The notes: a model not told the origin generated them from the sequence alone. Numbered from the stretch's first letter, positions 41,244 to 51,739 are shown. The stretch: 64,000 nucleotides of DNA from DAOMFB01 sp963801475 (GCA_963801475.1 CAWDEX010000001.1:2852001-2916000), one strand, 5' to 3'. A program made the numbers and translations.

Positions 41244-42742
41244 TCGCGCACCCCGAACGTGGGGCGGGCCGTCCGCCACGCCGAGTGGCCTCGTCCGCCG
41301 GAGCCCGTCTCGGGCGGCCGCGACGTCCGCGCCGCCTGGGCGGCGTCGAGCGCCGCCGCGACGAGCGCCGCCGTCCGCTGCTCCGGGGTCTCGGCCTGGG
41401 TCCGGAAGGTCCACGTGTCGAGGAACTGGGTGGACACCCGGTTGGCCAGAAAGTCCGGGTCCTCGAGCATCGCGAGGAAGAACGGGATCGAGGTCTCGAT
41501 TCCTTCGACCCGCGCTTCCGCGAGGGCCCGCCGTGCCCGGCGGATCGCCTCGTCGCGGTCCTTTCCCCAGATGACGAACTTCGCGAGCATCGGGTCGTAG
41601 TCGAGCGGCACGACGTCCCCCTCCTCGACGCCGGAATCGACGCGCACGCCGGGCCCCTGGGGCCGCCGGAGGCGCCGGATCCTCCCCGGAGACGGGGCGA
41701 AGCCACGGGCGGGGTCCTCGGCGTAGATGCGGCACTGGAGGGCATGGCCGCGCGGCTCCGGGCGCTTCCCGATCGACATCGGCTCGCCCCGCGCGATCCG
41801 GATCATCTCGGCGACGAGGTCGACGCCGTAGACCACTTCCGTGACCGGGTGCTCGACCTGGATCCGCGTGTTCATCTCCAGGAAGAAGAATCGGCCGTCC
41901 TTCGCGAGAAGGAACTCCACCGTTCCGGCCGACACGTAGTCGACGGCCTTCGCCGCCGCGACGGCGACCTCCTCCATCCGGGCGCGGAGCTCGGGCGTGA
42001 CGGCCGCGGAGGGGCATTCCTCCAGCACCTTCTGGTGGCGCCGCTGCAGCGAGCATTCGCGCTCGCCGAGGGCGATCACCCGGCCCGTGGTGTCACCGAG
42101 GACCTGGATCTCGATGTGCCGGGCGTGCTCGACGTAGAGCTCCGCATAAACGGCGGGATCGGCAAAATACGACTTGGCCTCACTCTGCGCGCGGGCGAAC
42201 GCCGCCGGGACCTCGTCGCGGCTCCGGACGATGCGCATTCCCTTCCCGCCCCCTCCGGCGGCCGCCTTGAGCAGGAGCGGGAAGCCGTTCCTGTCGCCGA
42301 AGGCGGTGATCTCGGCGGCGTCCTTCGCCGGCGTCGTCATACCCGGCACGACCGGCACGCCGGCCGCCATGACTCTCGCGCGCGACGCGGTCTTCGAGCC
42401 CATGGCGGAGATCGAGGCGGGGGACGGACCAACCCAGACGAGGCCCGCGTCGAGGATGGCCTGCGCGAAGCCGGCATTCTCGGCCAGGAACCCGTAGCCA
42501 GGGTGAACCAGCGTCGCCCCGGTCTTCTTCGCCGCCGCGAGGAGCTTTTCCGGGACGAGATACGACTCGCGGGCGGGCGCCGGCCCGATGTGGACGGCCG
42601 CGTCCGCGAGGCGAACGTGAAGCGACATCCGGTCCGTGTCCGAGTAGACCGCGACGGGCGACACACCAAGGTCGCGGCACGCCCGGATGATCCGGATGGC
42701 GATCTCGCCGCGGTTCGCGATGAGGAGCCTGGGTCTGTTCAT
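41240..42742 (-). CDS. accC: Biotin carboxylase subunit of an acyl-CoA carboxylase
   Basis: 500 residues. ATP-grasp fold with RLLIANRGEIAIRIIRACRDLG at the N-terminus, the glycine-rich loop AAGGGGKGMRIV, ERECSLQRRHQKVLEECPS, and EMNTRIQVEHPVTE with active-site Glu and Arg. It carboxylates biotin on the carrier with bicarbonate and ATP. Operon order carboxyltransferase-biotin carboxylase-carrier points to propionyl- or methylcrotonyl-type carboxylase rather than the ACC of fatty-acid synthesis. Confidence 0.95.
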   Translation of the reverse strand: MNRPRLLIANRGEIAIRIIRACRDLGVSPVAVYSDTDRMSLHVRLADAAVHIGPAPARESYLVPEKLLAAAKKTGATLVHPGYGFLAENAGFAQAILDAGLVWVGPSPASISAMGSKTASRARVMAAGVPVVPGMTTPAKDAAEITAFGDRNGFPLLLKAAAGGGGKGMRIVRSRDEVPAAFARAQSEAKSYFADPAVYAELYVEHARHIEIQVLGDTTGRVIALGERECSLQRRHQKVLEECPSAAVTPELRARMEEVAVAAAKAVDYVSAGTVEFLLAKDGRFFFLEMNTRIQVEHPVTEVVYGVDLVAEMIRIARGEPMSIGKRPEPRGHALQCRIYAEDPARGFAPSPGRIRRLRRPQGPGVRVDSGVEEGDVVPLDYDPMLAKFVIWGKDRDEAIRRARRALAEARVEGIETSIPFFLAMLEDPDFLANRVSTQFLDTWTFRTQAETPEQRTAALVAAALDAAQAARTSRPPETGSGGRGHSAWRTARPTFGVRE

Positions 42743-42760
42743 GCGAGGGTCAAGGGGGCA

Positions 42761-42840
42761 CGGGGGGAACGTCCCCGGCGCTTCAGTTCACATTGAGCGT
42801 CCACGTTCACCCCGCAACAACGAAGACGTCGCACCCCCCG
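42761..42840. repeat. Diverged palindromic repeat element between carboxylase genes
   Basis: CGGGGGGAACGTCCCCGGCG at the left and GTCGCACCCCCCGA at the right (42829-42842) resemble the two ends of the repeat family, separated by a longer, less similar middle. It fills the 103-bp gap between the carboxyltransferase and biotin carboxylase genes. Homology is less certain than for the other copies. Confidence 0.4.
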
Positions 42841-42845
42841 ATGAC

Positions 42846-44405
<1,560 letters not shown>

Positions 44406-44415
44406 GACACGCCCC

Positions 44416-44694
44416 TTACAGCGGGATCTTCTTCTTGTCCGCCAGCATCCGCTTCGCCTTCCGGAACATCTCCGCGTAGTCCACGTTCTGACCACGGATC
44501 GCCGAGGCGTTCTTCTGGAGGATCGCCTTGACTTCGTCGTCGAGCTGTCGTTCCCGGTCCCGGTCGAAGACGAGAACCGCCTCCAGCGCCCGGCGCAACT
44601 CGGCCGGCGCGGCGGTCTTCACGAGGCCGTCCGAAAGGAGCTTTCGCGTGACGAAGGCGGCCTGCGCCCGGATCCTCGTATCGGAGAGGGCCAT
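44416..44694 (-). CDS. DUF507-like small protein
   Basis: 92 residues, all helical. The C-terminal half, DEVKAILQKNASAIRGQNVDYAEMFRKAKRMLADKKKIPL, resembles DUF507 proteins (which end with D-Y-x-x-M/F-x-x-x-K-x-x-L-A). Function unknown. It precedes the carboxyltransferase gene by 10 nt on the same strand. TATCCT lies 7 nt before the ATG with no Shine-Dalgarno. Confidence 0.65.
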   Translation of the reverse strand: MALSDTRIRAQAAFVTRKLLSDGLVKTAAPAELRRALEAVLVFDRDRERQLDDEVKAILQKNASAIRGQNVDYAEMFRKAKRMLADKKKIPL

Positions 44695-44701
44695 CGCGCG
44701 G

Positions 44702-44733
44702 AGGATAACGGAAAGCGGGCAGACTCCTACAAT
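44702..44733. promoter_or_regulatory. Divergent -10 boxes between the DUF507-like gene and tldD
   Basis: TATCCT on the minus strand (44707-44702) is 7 nt before the ATG at 44694; TACAAT on the plus strand (44728-44733) is 8 nt before the TTG at 44742. Both starts lack a Shine-Dalgarno. The 47-bp gap between the two genes contains both boxes. Confidence 0.45.
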
Positions 44734-44741
44734 CCTGCAGA

Positions 44742-46091
44742 TTGATCAGCGTCGAACGGGAACTCGCCGAGGACGCCGAAGACGCCGTACGGATCGTCTC
44801 GGGGCTCTTGCGCCGCGGGGATCACGGCGAGGCGTTCCGCGAGCGGCGACGGACGGTCTCGTGGAACGTCTCCGAGGCCGGGCTCCTCACGCCCTGCGTG
44901 GCGGAGGAGCGGGGCACGGCCGTCCGGATCCGCCACGGCCGCGAGGCGCTGCTCTTCGCCCGCGAGGGAGACGGCCCCGAGTCCCTGCGTGAGGTGGTCC
45001 GCGACGCCTCCCGACGGGCGGGCGGCTCTCCGTTCCTGAAGCCCCGACTCCGCTCCGCCACCGCGCCGGCCACGTCCGCTTCCGCCGAGGAGGGTGACGC
45101 GGCGGTCCTCGCCGCCGCGCTCGCGCGCGCCGTTCCCGATCCGCGCGGCCTCGCTCTCCAGCTGACCTTCTCGCAAACCATCGTCTCGCGCGCCGTGATC
45201 GCCGCGCGGGGCTTCGTCCCCTGCGGCACGTCCCGTCGGCTCCTCGCGTCCGGAGTCATCCGCCGCTCCGACGCGACGCGCTCGTTCGCCTTCCAGTCGG
45301 CGGAGCCTTTCGCCGCCGCGGCCGACGCCCTCTCGCGGGCCCTGCGCGAGGCGGTGCGCCCCGTCCCGACGGCCCCGCCGTCTCCCGGCGCCGTCGACGT
45401 CGTCCTTTCGTCCGCGGCGGCGTCGGTCTTCTGGCACGAGGCGGTGGGACATCCCCTCGAGGCCGAGGGGGGCCACCGCCAGTCCGCGCTATCCCGCGTT
45501 CCCCGCGCCGCCGTGGCGCCCCCGGGGCTCTTCGTCACCGACGACCCGGGCGCGGCGCGACTCCCGGGGAGCTTCCCGTTCGACGACGAAGGGACGCCGG
45601 CGCGACGGGTCCCACTGATCGAGGATGGGCGCGTCGTCGGCCTTCTGACGGACCGCCGCACGGGCGGCGCGGAGTCGAACGGACACGGGCGGGCCTCCGA
45701 CTACCGCCGGCCGCCCCGGCCGCGGCTGTCGAATCTCGTCGTCTCTCCGGGCACATCGCCGCTCGAGGATCTCCTCGAACGCTGCGGCTCGGGACTCTTC
45801 GTCCGCGAGATCTCGGTCGGGAGCCTGGAGCCGGAGTCCGGACGGTTCTTCTTCCTCGTGTCGTCCGCCGAGACGATCCGGCGAGGCCGGGCCGGCGCGG
45901 CCGTCTCGCCCTTCGCCCTCTCCGGCGAGGTTCTCGCCGCCCTCCAGCGGCTCGACCCGACGCTTGGCGACACGGGCCTGCCTGCGGAGGGGCTCGGGCT
46001 CTGCATCAAGGGGGGCGACGCCCTTCCGGTGGGCGGCTCCTCGCCCGCCATCCTCCTACGAGGCCTTTTCGTCACGCCGGGACGCTCATGA
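44742..46091 (+). CDS. tldD: TldD-like metalloprotease subunit
   Basis: 449 residues from TTG 44742 (start uncertain). The zinc motif is FWHEAVGHPLEAE (near residues 226-238), corresponding to HExxxH of TldD, followed by a variant of the central domain and a C-terminal segment GLCIKGGDALPVGGSSPAILLRGL. TldD pairs with PmbA (TldE) to degrade unfolded peptides, for example microcin precursors. It is diverged from E. coli TldD and Ala-rich. The next gene overlaps as ATGA, so both subunits are made together. Confidence 0.82.
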   Translation: MISVERELAEDAEDAVRIVSGLLRRGDHGEAFRERRRTVSWNVSEAGLLTPCVAEERGTAVRIRHGREALLFAREGDGPESLREVVRDASRRAGGSPFLKPRLRSATAPATSASAEEGDAAVLAAALARAVPDPRGLALQLTFSQTIVSRAVIAARGFVPCGTSRRLLASGVIRRSDATRSFAFQSAEPFAAAADALSRALREAVRPVPTAPPSPGAVDVVLSSAAASVFWHEAVGHPLEAEGGHRQSALSRVPRAAVAPPGLFVTDDPGAARLPGSFPFDDEGTPARRVPLIEDGRVVGLLTDRRTGGAESNGHGRASDYRRPPRPRLSNLVVSPGTSPLEDLLERCGSGLFVREISVGSLEPESGRFFFLVSSAETIRRGRAGAAVSPFALSGEVLAALQRLDPTLGDTGLPAEGLGLCIKGGDALPVGGSSPAILLRGLFVTPGRS

Positions 46092-47452
46092 TGCGGCCCG
46101 CGGCGCCACCGCCCGACGACGGGCTCTTCGAGGAGCTCTTCGCGGCCGCCACGTCGGAGGCGGCCCGAGACGGGGAAGGGGCCGAGCTCTACGAGCGGCG
46201 TGGCGCCTCCCTCGAAGTCTCCGAGGACGACGACGGCGAGCGGCTTCTCGTCTCCCACGAGCGGGGCTTCGCGCTCCGGCTCCTCCGGAGCGGAAGGATG
46301 GCTTTCGCCGCGGCCAGCCCCGGCGCGGCCGAAACCCTTCTCGAAACGGCGCGCCGGGCCCTCCCGCGGGCCCGTTCCCGGCGCGGCGCCCGGGCCGCGC
46401 CCCCGACGCCGGGGGACGTCCAGACCTGTCGTCCGGCCGACCCGCCGCCGCTTCCGGACGAGGAAACCGCCCGCGGGCTTCTCGCCGGGCTTCGCCGATT
46501 CCTGACGGCGTCGGGCGAAGGAGCCGTCGCCCTCGTCGAAGCCACCGTGTCGCTCGGCGCGCGGAGCGAGCGTGTCGCCACGACCTCGGGCCGCGACGCC
46601 GCGTGGTCAAGCGGGGCCGCGTCGCTCGTCGGAACGGTCGCGGGCCGGAGCGGCGCCGACCGCTTCTCCGCCCGCGTCGTGGCGGCTGCCGCTCGTCCCG
46701 AGGAGCTTCCCCTCGCCCGGCTGGCGCGATACGGAGTGGACCGGGTCCTCCTTCCGCTCCGCGGGCGGCCCCTCGACGGTGCGCGCCGCGATCTCCTTCT
46801 CGATTCGCACGTCGCGGCCCACCTCGTGGGCCGCCTCGCGCCTCTCTTCTTGGGCGAGGATTCGGAATCCCTCGTGGCGGCCCGGACGCGGGACGGGCGG
46901 GACCCCTTCGCCGCGCCGATCGTTTCCCTCGTGGACGACGCCGGGGCGACCGGCGGCCCCGTCCGAACGCCGCGGGACGCCGAGGGGACGCCGCAGCGAC
47001 GTCGCCTCGTCGTCGAGCGCGGGGTTCCCGTGTCGCGCCTCACGGACACGACCTCGGCCGCGCGCCGCGGCGCCGAGTCGTCCGGAAACTCCGTCCGCCG
47101 CGCCTGGTCGGAGCCCCCGGTCATCGGTGTGACCAACTTCTTCGTCGATCCGTCGGCCGGCTTGGCGCCGCTCGAGCTTCTGTCTCCCGTGATGAAGGGG
47201 TTTTACGCCGCCGTCCTCCTCGAAAGACCCTCCGTCGACGTCGCAGCGGACCGGTTCCGCCTCTCCGTTGCCGGATATCTCATCGAGAAGGGGCGCGCCG
47301 CGGAACGCGTCTCGGAAGCGGTCGTGTCGGGACGGATATCGGACCTGCTTCGCCGGATCGAAGCGATCGGCGACGACCTCCGGTTCGTCTCGGGTGCGGG
47401 CGGCGGCATCGGATCGCCCACCCTGCTCGTCCCGCGCTGGAAGAGCGAGTAG
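46088..47452 (+). CDS. pmbA: PmbA/TldE-like protease subunit
   Basis: 454 residues. It has no HExxxH, as expected of the non-catalytic partner. C-terminal features of PmbA are present: VIGVTNFFVDPSAG, LLSPVMKGFYA, and FRLSVAGYLIEKGRAAERVSEAVVSGRISDLLRRIEAIGDDLRF, ending in PTLLVPRWKSE. It would form the heterodimer with the preceding TldD. Low similarity in the N-terminal half. Confidence 0.82.
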   Translation: MMRPAAPPPDDGLFEELFAAATSEAARDGEGAELYERRGASLEVSEDDDGERLLVSHERGFALRLLRSGRMAFAAASPGAAETLLETARRALPRARSRRGARAAPPTPGDVQTCRPADPPPLPDEETARGLLAGLRRFLTASGEGAVALVEATVSLGARSERVATTSGRDAAWSSGAASLVGTVAGRSGADRFSARVVAAAARPEELPLARLARYGVDRVLLPLRGRPLDGARRDLLLDSHVAAHLVGRLAPLFLGEDSESLVAARTRDGRDPFAAPIVSLVDDAGATGGPVRTPRDAEGTPQRRRLVVERGVPVSRLTDTTSAARRGAESSGNSVRRAWSEPPVIGVTNFFVDPSAGLAPLELLSPVMKGFYAAVLLERPSVDVAADRFRLSVAGYLIEKGRAAERVSEAVVSGRISDLLRRIEAIGDDLRFVSGAGGGIGSPTLLVPRWKSE

Positions 47453-47459
47453 TTCCCGC

Positions 47460-48368
47460 TCAACCGCCGGGAGGATTCGGCGTCGGAGTGAGCATCGGGA
47501 TGCCCGGACCCGGCACCGGCATCCGCCGCGCCGGCTCGTCCGGGGGCGGCGTCGCGGCCCCGGGGAGTGCCGTCTCGCGGGCTGGCGCCGGGGCCACGGC
47601 GTAAGGTGCCGGCGTCCGCGGCGTCGCCCTGGCGGCCGGGCGCGTCGCCGGCGAGGACACCGAGGGGACGGCGGTTACGACGGGGCCGCCCCGGGGCCCC
47701 GGCAGGACGCCTCCCGGGGGAGTCGTCGCGACGGCCGCTCCCGCCGCCGCTGCGGGCCGGCTCTCCTGAAAGAACCCGGCGATCCGTTTCGGATCCTCCA
47801 GCTGTTCTCCCTTCGGCATCACGGCCCGGACCATCCGGGTGCCGTACGTCTCGAGGAGAACCCGACCCTTGAGCTTCGTCATCGCCGCGAAGGGGTTCTT
47901 CTGAATGTCGAAGAGCGACGTGTCGACCCGAAGCGAGCGCTTGTAGGCATCGACGGCGGCTTCGGTTCTGCCGAGGCGTTCCTCCGAGAAGCCAAGCATC
48001 CACCAGGCGGGCCAGTTGCCCGGGTCGCGCTTGACGGCCTTTCCGAAGGCGCTCTTCGCCGCCGACCACTCTCCCATCCACGCCTGAACGACGCCCGAGT
48101 TGAACAGGGGCTTCGAGTCCTTCGGGTCGAGCTCTGCCGCCTTCTCGAAGTTCCTGAGAGCGTCGCGCCAGAACCCGTCCCACGAGATCAGGCAGCCGAG
48201 GTCGTTGTAGAGCGCGGCGTCACCCGGGCTCTGCTCGATCAGCGCGAGCGTCTCCTTGATGGCGCGGTGGTTTGGCAGGCTCTCGTCGAGGAAGGCCTTG
48301 TAGATGTCGGGCGCCGGGGCCGTGCCCGGCAGGACCAGGAGCAGAAGGATAGGAAGCAGGCGTCTCAT
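47460..48368 (-). CDS. Exported TPR protein with Pro-rich C-terminus
   Basis: 302 residues. Signal peptide (MRRLLPILLLLVLPGTAPAP), then three to four tetratricopeptide repeats (residues about 35-150: GDAALYNDLGCLISWDGFWRDALRNFEKAAELDP; SKPLFNSGVVQAWMGEWSAAKSAFGKAVKRDP; WPAWWMLGFSEERLGRTEAAVDAYKRSL), and a 120-residue Ala/Pro/Thr tail ending LTPTPNPPGG. Probably a periplasmic scaffold; target unknown. It overlaps the MXAN_5187-like gene as ATGA. Confidence 0.8.
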   Translation of the reverse strand: MRRLLPILLLLVLPGTAPAPDIYKAFLDESLPNHRAIKETLALIEQSPGDAALYNDLGCLISWDGFWRDALRNFEKAAELDPKDSKPLFNSGVVQAWMGEWSAAKSAFGKAVKRDPGNWPAWWMLGFSEERLGRTEAAVDAYKRSLRVDTSLFDIQKNPFAAMTKLKGRVLLETYGTRMVRAVMPKGEQLEDPKRIAGFFQESRPAAAAGAAVATTPPGGVLPGPRGGPVVTAVPSVSSPATRPAARATPRTPAPYAVAPAPARETALPGAATPPPDEPARRMPVPGPGIPMLTPTPNPPGG

Positions 48369-48949
48369 CGGGGGCCTTTCGCGGGCGCCGGCCGGCCCAC
48401 GAGCCGGACCCTGCCGTCGACCGTCTGGATCTCGAAAACGAGCCGCTTCGACCCCGTGGCGCGACGGATCTCGGCCGCCTGCCGCTGGAGAAGCTCCTCG
48501 AACCGCTCGTAGCGGAGCCGGGAGACGTCCTCGCCCAAGGCGCGGCGGGCGCTGCAGTAGCGTTCGAAGAGAGGCATCAGGTCGGCCCGTTCCTTCCGTT
48601 TTACGGAAGCTGACGGCTCCGCGTCGCGCCCGGGAGCCGCGGGGGGTCCCGTCTGCCGGGAGAGCGGGAAAGGCCCCGTCACGGTCCGCCCCTCCTCCCG
48701 AGCAGCGAACCGCTTCTCCCAGAGCTCGGTCAGCGACTGGAACCGGCTCTGGATGTTCTGGAGGCGGAAGCGCTCCGCGGCCCGTTCGATGTTCGTGCCC
48801 GCCATCCGCCGGAGGAGATCTTCCAGCCGGCGTCGGGTGTCGTTCGGCGGAAGCTTGACGTCCCCCGTGAAGAACCGTTCGTACTCCACGTGAAGGCGTT
48901 GAAGCCCCCGCTCCAGCACCGCCAGTTCGTTCTCGATCGTCCCGGCCAT
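48365..48949 (-). CDS. MXAN_5187-like coiled-coil protein
   Basis: 194 residues without signal peptide. The N-terminal helix block (LERGLQRLHVEYERFFTGDVKLPPNDTRRRLEDLLRRM, then IERAAERFRLQNIQSRFQSLTELWEKRF) matches the myxobacterial MXAN_5187 C-terminal family as I remember it: a conserved tyrosine-phenylalanine pair and the FR-x-x-x-x-QSRFQ block. A second helical part follows a Pro-rich linker. Function unknown. Paired with the exported TPR protein; 30 bp from the divergent selA. Confidence 0.65.
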   Translation of the reverse strand: MAGTIENELAVLERGLQRLHVEYERFFTGDVKLPPNDTRRRLEDLLRRMAGTNIERAAERFRLQNIQSRFQSLTELWEKRFAAREEGRTVTGPFPLSRQTGPPAAPGRDAEPSASVKRKERADLMPLFERYCSARRALGEDVSRLRYERFEELLQRQAAEIRRATGSKRLVFEIQTVDGRVRLVGRPAPAKGPR

Positions 48950-48965
48950 GCGTCCGCGGTTAGTC

Positions 48966-48971
48966 TACAGT
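48966..48971 (+). promoter_or_regulatory. TACAGT -10-like box 8 nt before selA
   Basis: TACAGT ends 8 nt before the selA ATG, without Shine-Dalgarno. The adjoining TAGTCTA reads TAGACT on the other strand, 12 nt before the ATG of the MXAN_5187-like gene, so one short AT patch may serve both directions. Confidence 0.45.
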
Positions 48972-48979
48972 TCCGAGCC

Positions 48980-50365
48980 ATGAGCGATCCGGAGCGCCGG
49001 CCGCCGTCTATCGAGAGCCTCCTCTCGCACCCCGAGGGAGCCCGGCTCGCGGCGGCGTACGGTCGGACCCGCGCCAAGGACGCCCTCCGGACGGCGGCCG
49101 CCCGCTATCACGCCGGCGGGATCACGGCACCGGAGGGAGAGGTCGGGGTCGTCTCCGCGCTTCTCTCGGCTGCCGGCGCCGATCTCCGGAGCCGGCCGCC
49201 GGCCGGTCCGCGGCCTGTCGTCAACGCGACGGGCGTCCTGCTCCACACGAACCTCGGACGGGCACCTCTCGCACGGGCCGCGCTCGAGGCCGCCCGGCGT
49301 GCGGGTGGCTACTGCACGCTGGAGTTCGACCCGGATTCCGGACGCCGTGGCCGGCGCGGCGACCACGTCAGGGGGCTCCTTCGCGAGCTCTTCGTCCCCG
49401 GCCGCGAGGGTCTCGATGCGCTCGCCGTGACCAACGCCGCGGCGGCGCTCCTCCTCGCGCTGGACACCGTCGCCAACGGCCGTCCCGTCGCCGTGTCGCG
49501 GGGCGAGCTCGTCGCGATCGGAGGCGACTTCCGGGTCCCCTCCATCCTCGCCCGGAGCGGCGCCTCGCTCTTCGAGGTCGGCACGACGAACCGGACGACG
49601 GAGGCGGACTACCGCGAGGCGCTCGAGGCCGGCGCCGTGGCCCTCCTCAAGGTCCGGCCGTCGAACTACAAGATCGTCGGCTTCACCGAGGAGGTCGACC
49701 TGCCCACGCTGGCGCGTCTCACCCGCCCCCGCGGGATCCCGCTCCTCTACGACGCCGGCGCCGGAACGCCCGTCCGCCGGACCGAGCCGGCGCTCGCCGA
49801 CGAGCCGGTTCCCGCCGACGCCCTCGACGCGGGAGCCGACCTCGTCTGCTTCTCGGGAGACAAGCTCCTCGGCGGACCCCAGGCCGGCCTCCTCGTCGGT
49901 CGCGCCGACCTCGTCGCCCGCGCGGCGGAGAACCCGCTCGCCCGGGCGCTTCGCCCCGACAAGCTCGTCCTCGCCGCCCTCGCGGCCACCCTCGACCTCC
50001 ACCTTGCCGGGCGCGCGGGGGAGATCCCGCTCTTCCGGATGCTGGCCCGGACCGAAGACGAGCTGCAGCGCCGCGCCGAGGCCCTCGCCGCGGAGGCGCG
50101 GCGCCTCGGCTACGCCGCGGACGTCGTCGGGGAGTGGTCCGTGGTCGGGGGCGGCGCCGGCGCCGAGTCAACGGTTCCGACGCGCGCCGTTTCGCTCGCG
50201 CACGGTCGCATGAGCGCGGACGACCTCGCCGCCGCACTCCGGCGGCGGCCGGTTCCGGTCGTGGCGCGCATCGCCTCCGGACGGCTCCTGGTCGATCTCC
50301 GGACCGTGGAGCCGGAGGAGGAGACCGAGATCCTGTCGGCCCTCCGGGAGGCCGCCTCGCCCTGA
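48980..50365 (+). CDS. selA: L-seryl-tRNA(Sec) selenium transferase SelA
   Basis: 461 residues, standard length. NATGVLLHTNLGRAPLA (75-91), KVRPSNYKIVGFTEEV and the PLP lysine K295 in CFSGDKLLGGPQAGLLVG are SelA signatures; the C-terminal part ends VEPEEETEILSAL. SelA converts Ser-tRNA(Sec) to Sec-tRNA(Sec) using selenophosphate. No selB, selD, tRNA-Sec or selenoprotein is in the window; the flanking genes point the other way, so the rest of the system lies elsewhere or is absent. Confidence 0.96.
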   Translation: MSDPERRPPSIESLLSHPEGARLAAAYGRTRAKDALRTAAARYHAGGITAPEGEVGVVSALLSAAGADLRSRPPAGPRPVVNATGVLLHTNLGRAPLARAALEAARRAGGYCTLEFDPDSGRRGRRGDHVRGLLRELFVPGREGLDALAVTNAAAALLLALDTVANGRPVAVSRGELVAIGGDFRVPSILARSGASLFEVGTTNRTTEADYREALEAGAVALLKVRPSNYKIVGFTEEVDLPTLARLTRPRGIPLLYDAGAGTPVRRTEPALADEPVPADALDAGADLVCFSGDKLLGGPQAGLLVGRADLVARAAENPLARALRPDKLVLAALAATLDLHLAGRAGEIPLFRMLARTEDELQRRAEALAAEARRLGYAADVVGEWSVVGGGAGAESTVPTRAVSLAHGRMSADDLAAALRRRPVPVVARIASGRLLVDLRTVEPEEETEILSALREAASP

Positions 50366-50377
50366 CGCGCCGGAGAC

Positions 50378-51739
50378 CTAGATCCCCAGCTCCTTCATCC
50401 GCAGGGAGAGCCGGCGGAGCGGGATGCCAAGCTCGTCGGCCGCGCGGGCGCGGTCCCCTCCCGTCGCCTCCAGCGCCTGACGGATCCGGCTCGTTTCCCC
50501 GGCCCGCTTCCACCGCTCGATGACCTCGTCCAGGGGACCGTCGAGGGAGGGGTGCGGCGCCGTGGTCTCCCCCGGCATGCCGACGACGACGTCCGCAGTG
50601 CGGACCGTCTCGCCCCGGGTCAGGATGACGGCACGCTCCACGACGTTCCGGAGCTCCCGGACGTTCCCCGGCCAGTCGTGCTCGCAGAGCCTCTCCAGGG
50701 CGCCCGCCGAGAAGAGGGGCGCCTTCCGCCGCAGCTGTTTCGCCGCCGCCTCGGCGAAGCTCCGGGCCAGCGCGGGGATGTCTTCCCTGCGCGAGCGGAG
50801 CGTCGGGAGGCGGATCGGAAAGACCTCCAGCCGGTAGAAGAGGTCCTCCCGGAAACCGCCGGCGCGCACGAGGGCGCCGAGGTCCCGGTTCGTCGCGACG
50901 ACGATCCGGACGTCCACCGAGATCGCCACCGTGCCGCCGACCCGGAGGAACTGCTTCTCCTCCACGACGCGGAGGAACTTCGACTGCGCGGCGGCCGGCA
51001 GTTCCGAGATCTCGTCGAGGAACAGCGTCCCGCCGTCGGCGATCTCGAACCGGCCGGCACGGCGCTCGACCGCGCCCGTGTAGGCGCCCCGCTCGTGCCC
51101 GAAGAGCTCGTTCTCCACGAGGCCCTCCGGGATCGCCGCCACGTTCACCGGGACGAACGGCCCCGAGGCGCGCGGCGACAGGGCGTGAAGGGCGCGGGCG
51201 AAGAGCTCCTTGCCGGTCCCCGACTCTCCCGTCAGGACGACGGTGACCTCCGACTCCGCGGCGCGCCGGGTCCGCTCCAGCGCCTCGGCGAGGGCCGGCG
51301 AGGAGCCGATGATGGCCGGCATGCCGGCGAGGCCGGCCTCGGTGGCGAGAAGCGACCGGGCGACGGTCTCGCGGCGCGCGGCGACGTGCCGGCGGACGAG
51401 GAGGAGGAGGAGCTCCGGGTCGACCGGCTTGTTCAGGAAGTCGGCCGCGCCCGCCTTCATCGCGGCGACCGCCGTCTCCACGGTCCCGAAGCCCGTCAGG
51501 ACGACGACGGGGACGCCGGGGTCGGCGGTCACCGCGGCCTTGAGGACGGCAAGGCCGTCCTCGCCGGGGAGCTTCAGGTCGGTCAGGACGAGCCCGTAGC
51601 GGCGCCCTTCCTGGAGGCGGCGAACGGCCTCGTCGCCGGCCGCGACCGCCTCGACGGAGTACCCCTCGCGCTCGAGCGTCTCCGTGAGCATCGCTCGGAG
51701 CGAACTCCGGTCCTCGGCGAGGAGAATCTCGGCCGGCAC
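50378..51739 (-). CDS. NtrC-family (PilR-like) sigma-54 response regulator
   Basis: 453 residues from GTG 51739. Receiver domain with phosphorylation site Asp54 (VLTDLKLPGEDG) and Lys104, AAA+ domain with Walker A GESGTGKE (171-178), GAYTGA (218-223) and Walker B GGTLFLDEISEL (about 236-247), and a Fis-type helix-turn-helix at the end (GDRARAADELGIPLRRLSLRMKEL). All catalytic residues are intact, unlike the AAA protein at 1304-2254. It follows the pilus genes in the same direction, so PilR-like control of pilus expression is plausible. No partner histidine kinase is in the window. Confidence 0.92.
   Translation of the reverse strand: MPAEILLAEDRSSLRAMLTETLEREGYSVEAVAAGDEAVRRLQEGRRYGLVLTDLKLPGEDGLAVLKAAVTADPGVPVVVLTGFGTVETAVAAMKAGAADFLNKPVDPELLLLLVRRHVAARRETVARSLLATEAGLAGMPAIIGSSPALAEALERTRRAAESEVTVVLTGESGTGKELFARALHALSPRASGPFVPVNVAAIPEGLVENELFGHERGAYTGAVERRAGRFEIADGGTLFLDEISELPAAAQSKFLRVVEEKQFLRVGGTVAISVDVRIVVATNRDLGALVRAGGFREDLFYRLEVFPIRLPTLRSRREDIPALARSFAEAAAKQLRRKAPLFSAGALERLCEHDWPGNVRELRNVVERAVILTRGETVRTADVVVGMPGETTAPHPSLDGPLDEVIERWKRAGETSRIRQALEATGGDRARAADELGIPLRRLSLRMKELGI

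Noticed and set aside
44742..47452. tldD/pmbA as part of a peptide-antibiotic (RiPP) locus
   Set aside because: No precursor peptide, modifying enzyme or transporter lies nearby; TldD/PmbA pairs are common as housekeeping proteases.
48950..50377. tRNA-Sec or selB beside selA
   Set aside because: The flanks are 30 bp and 12 bp, too small, and the neighbouring genes are unrelated.
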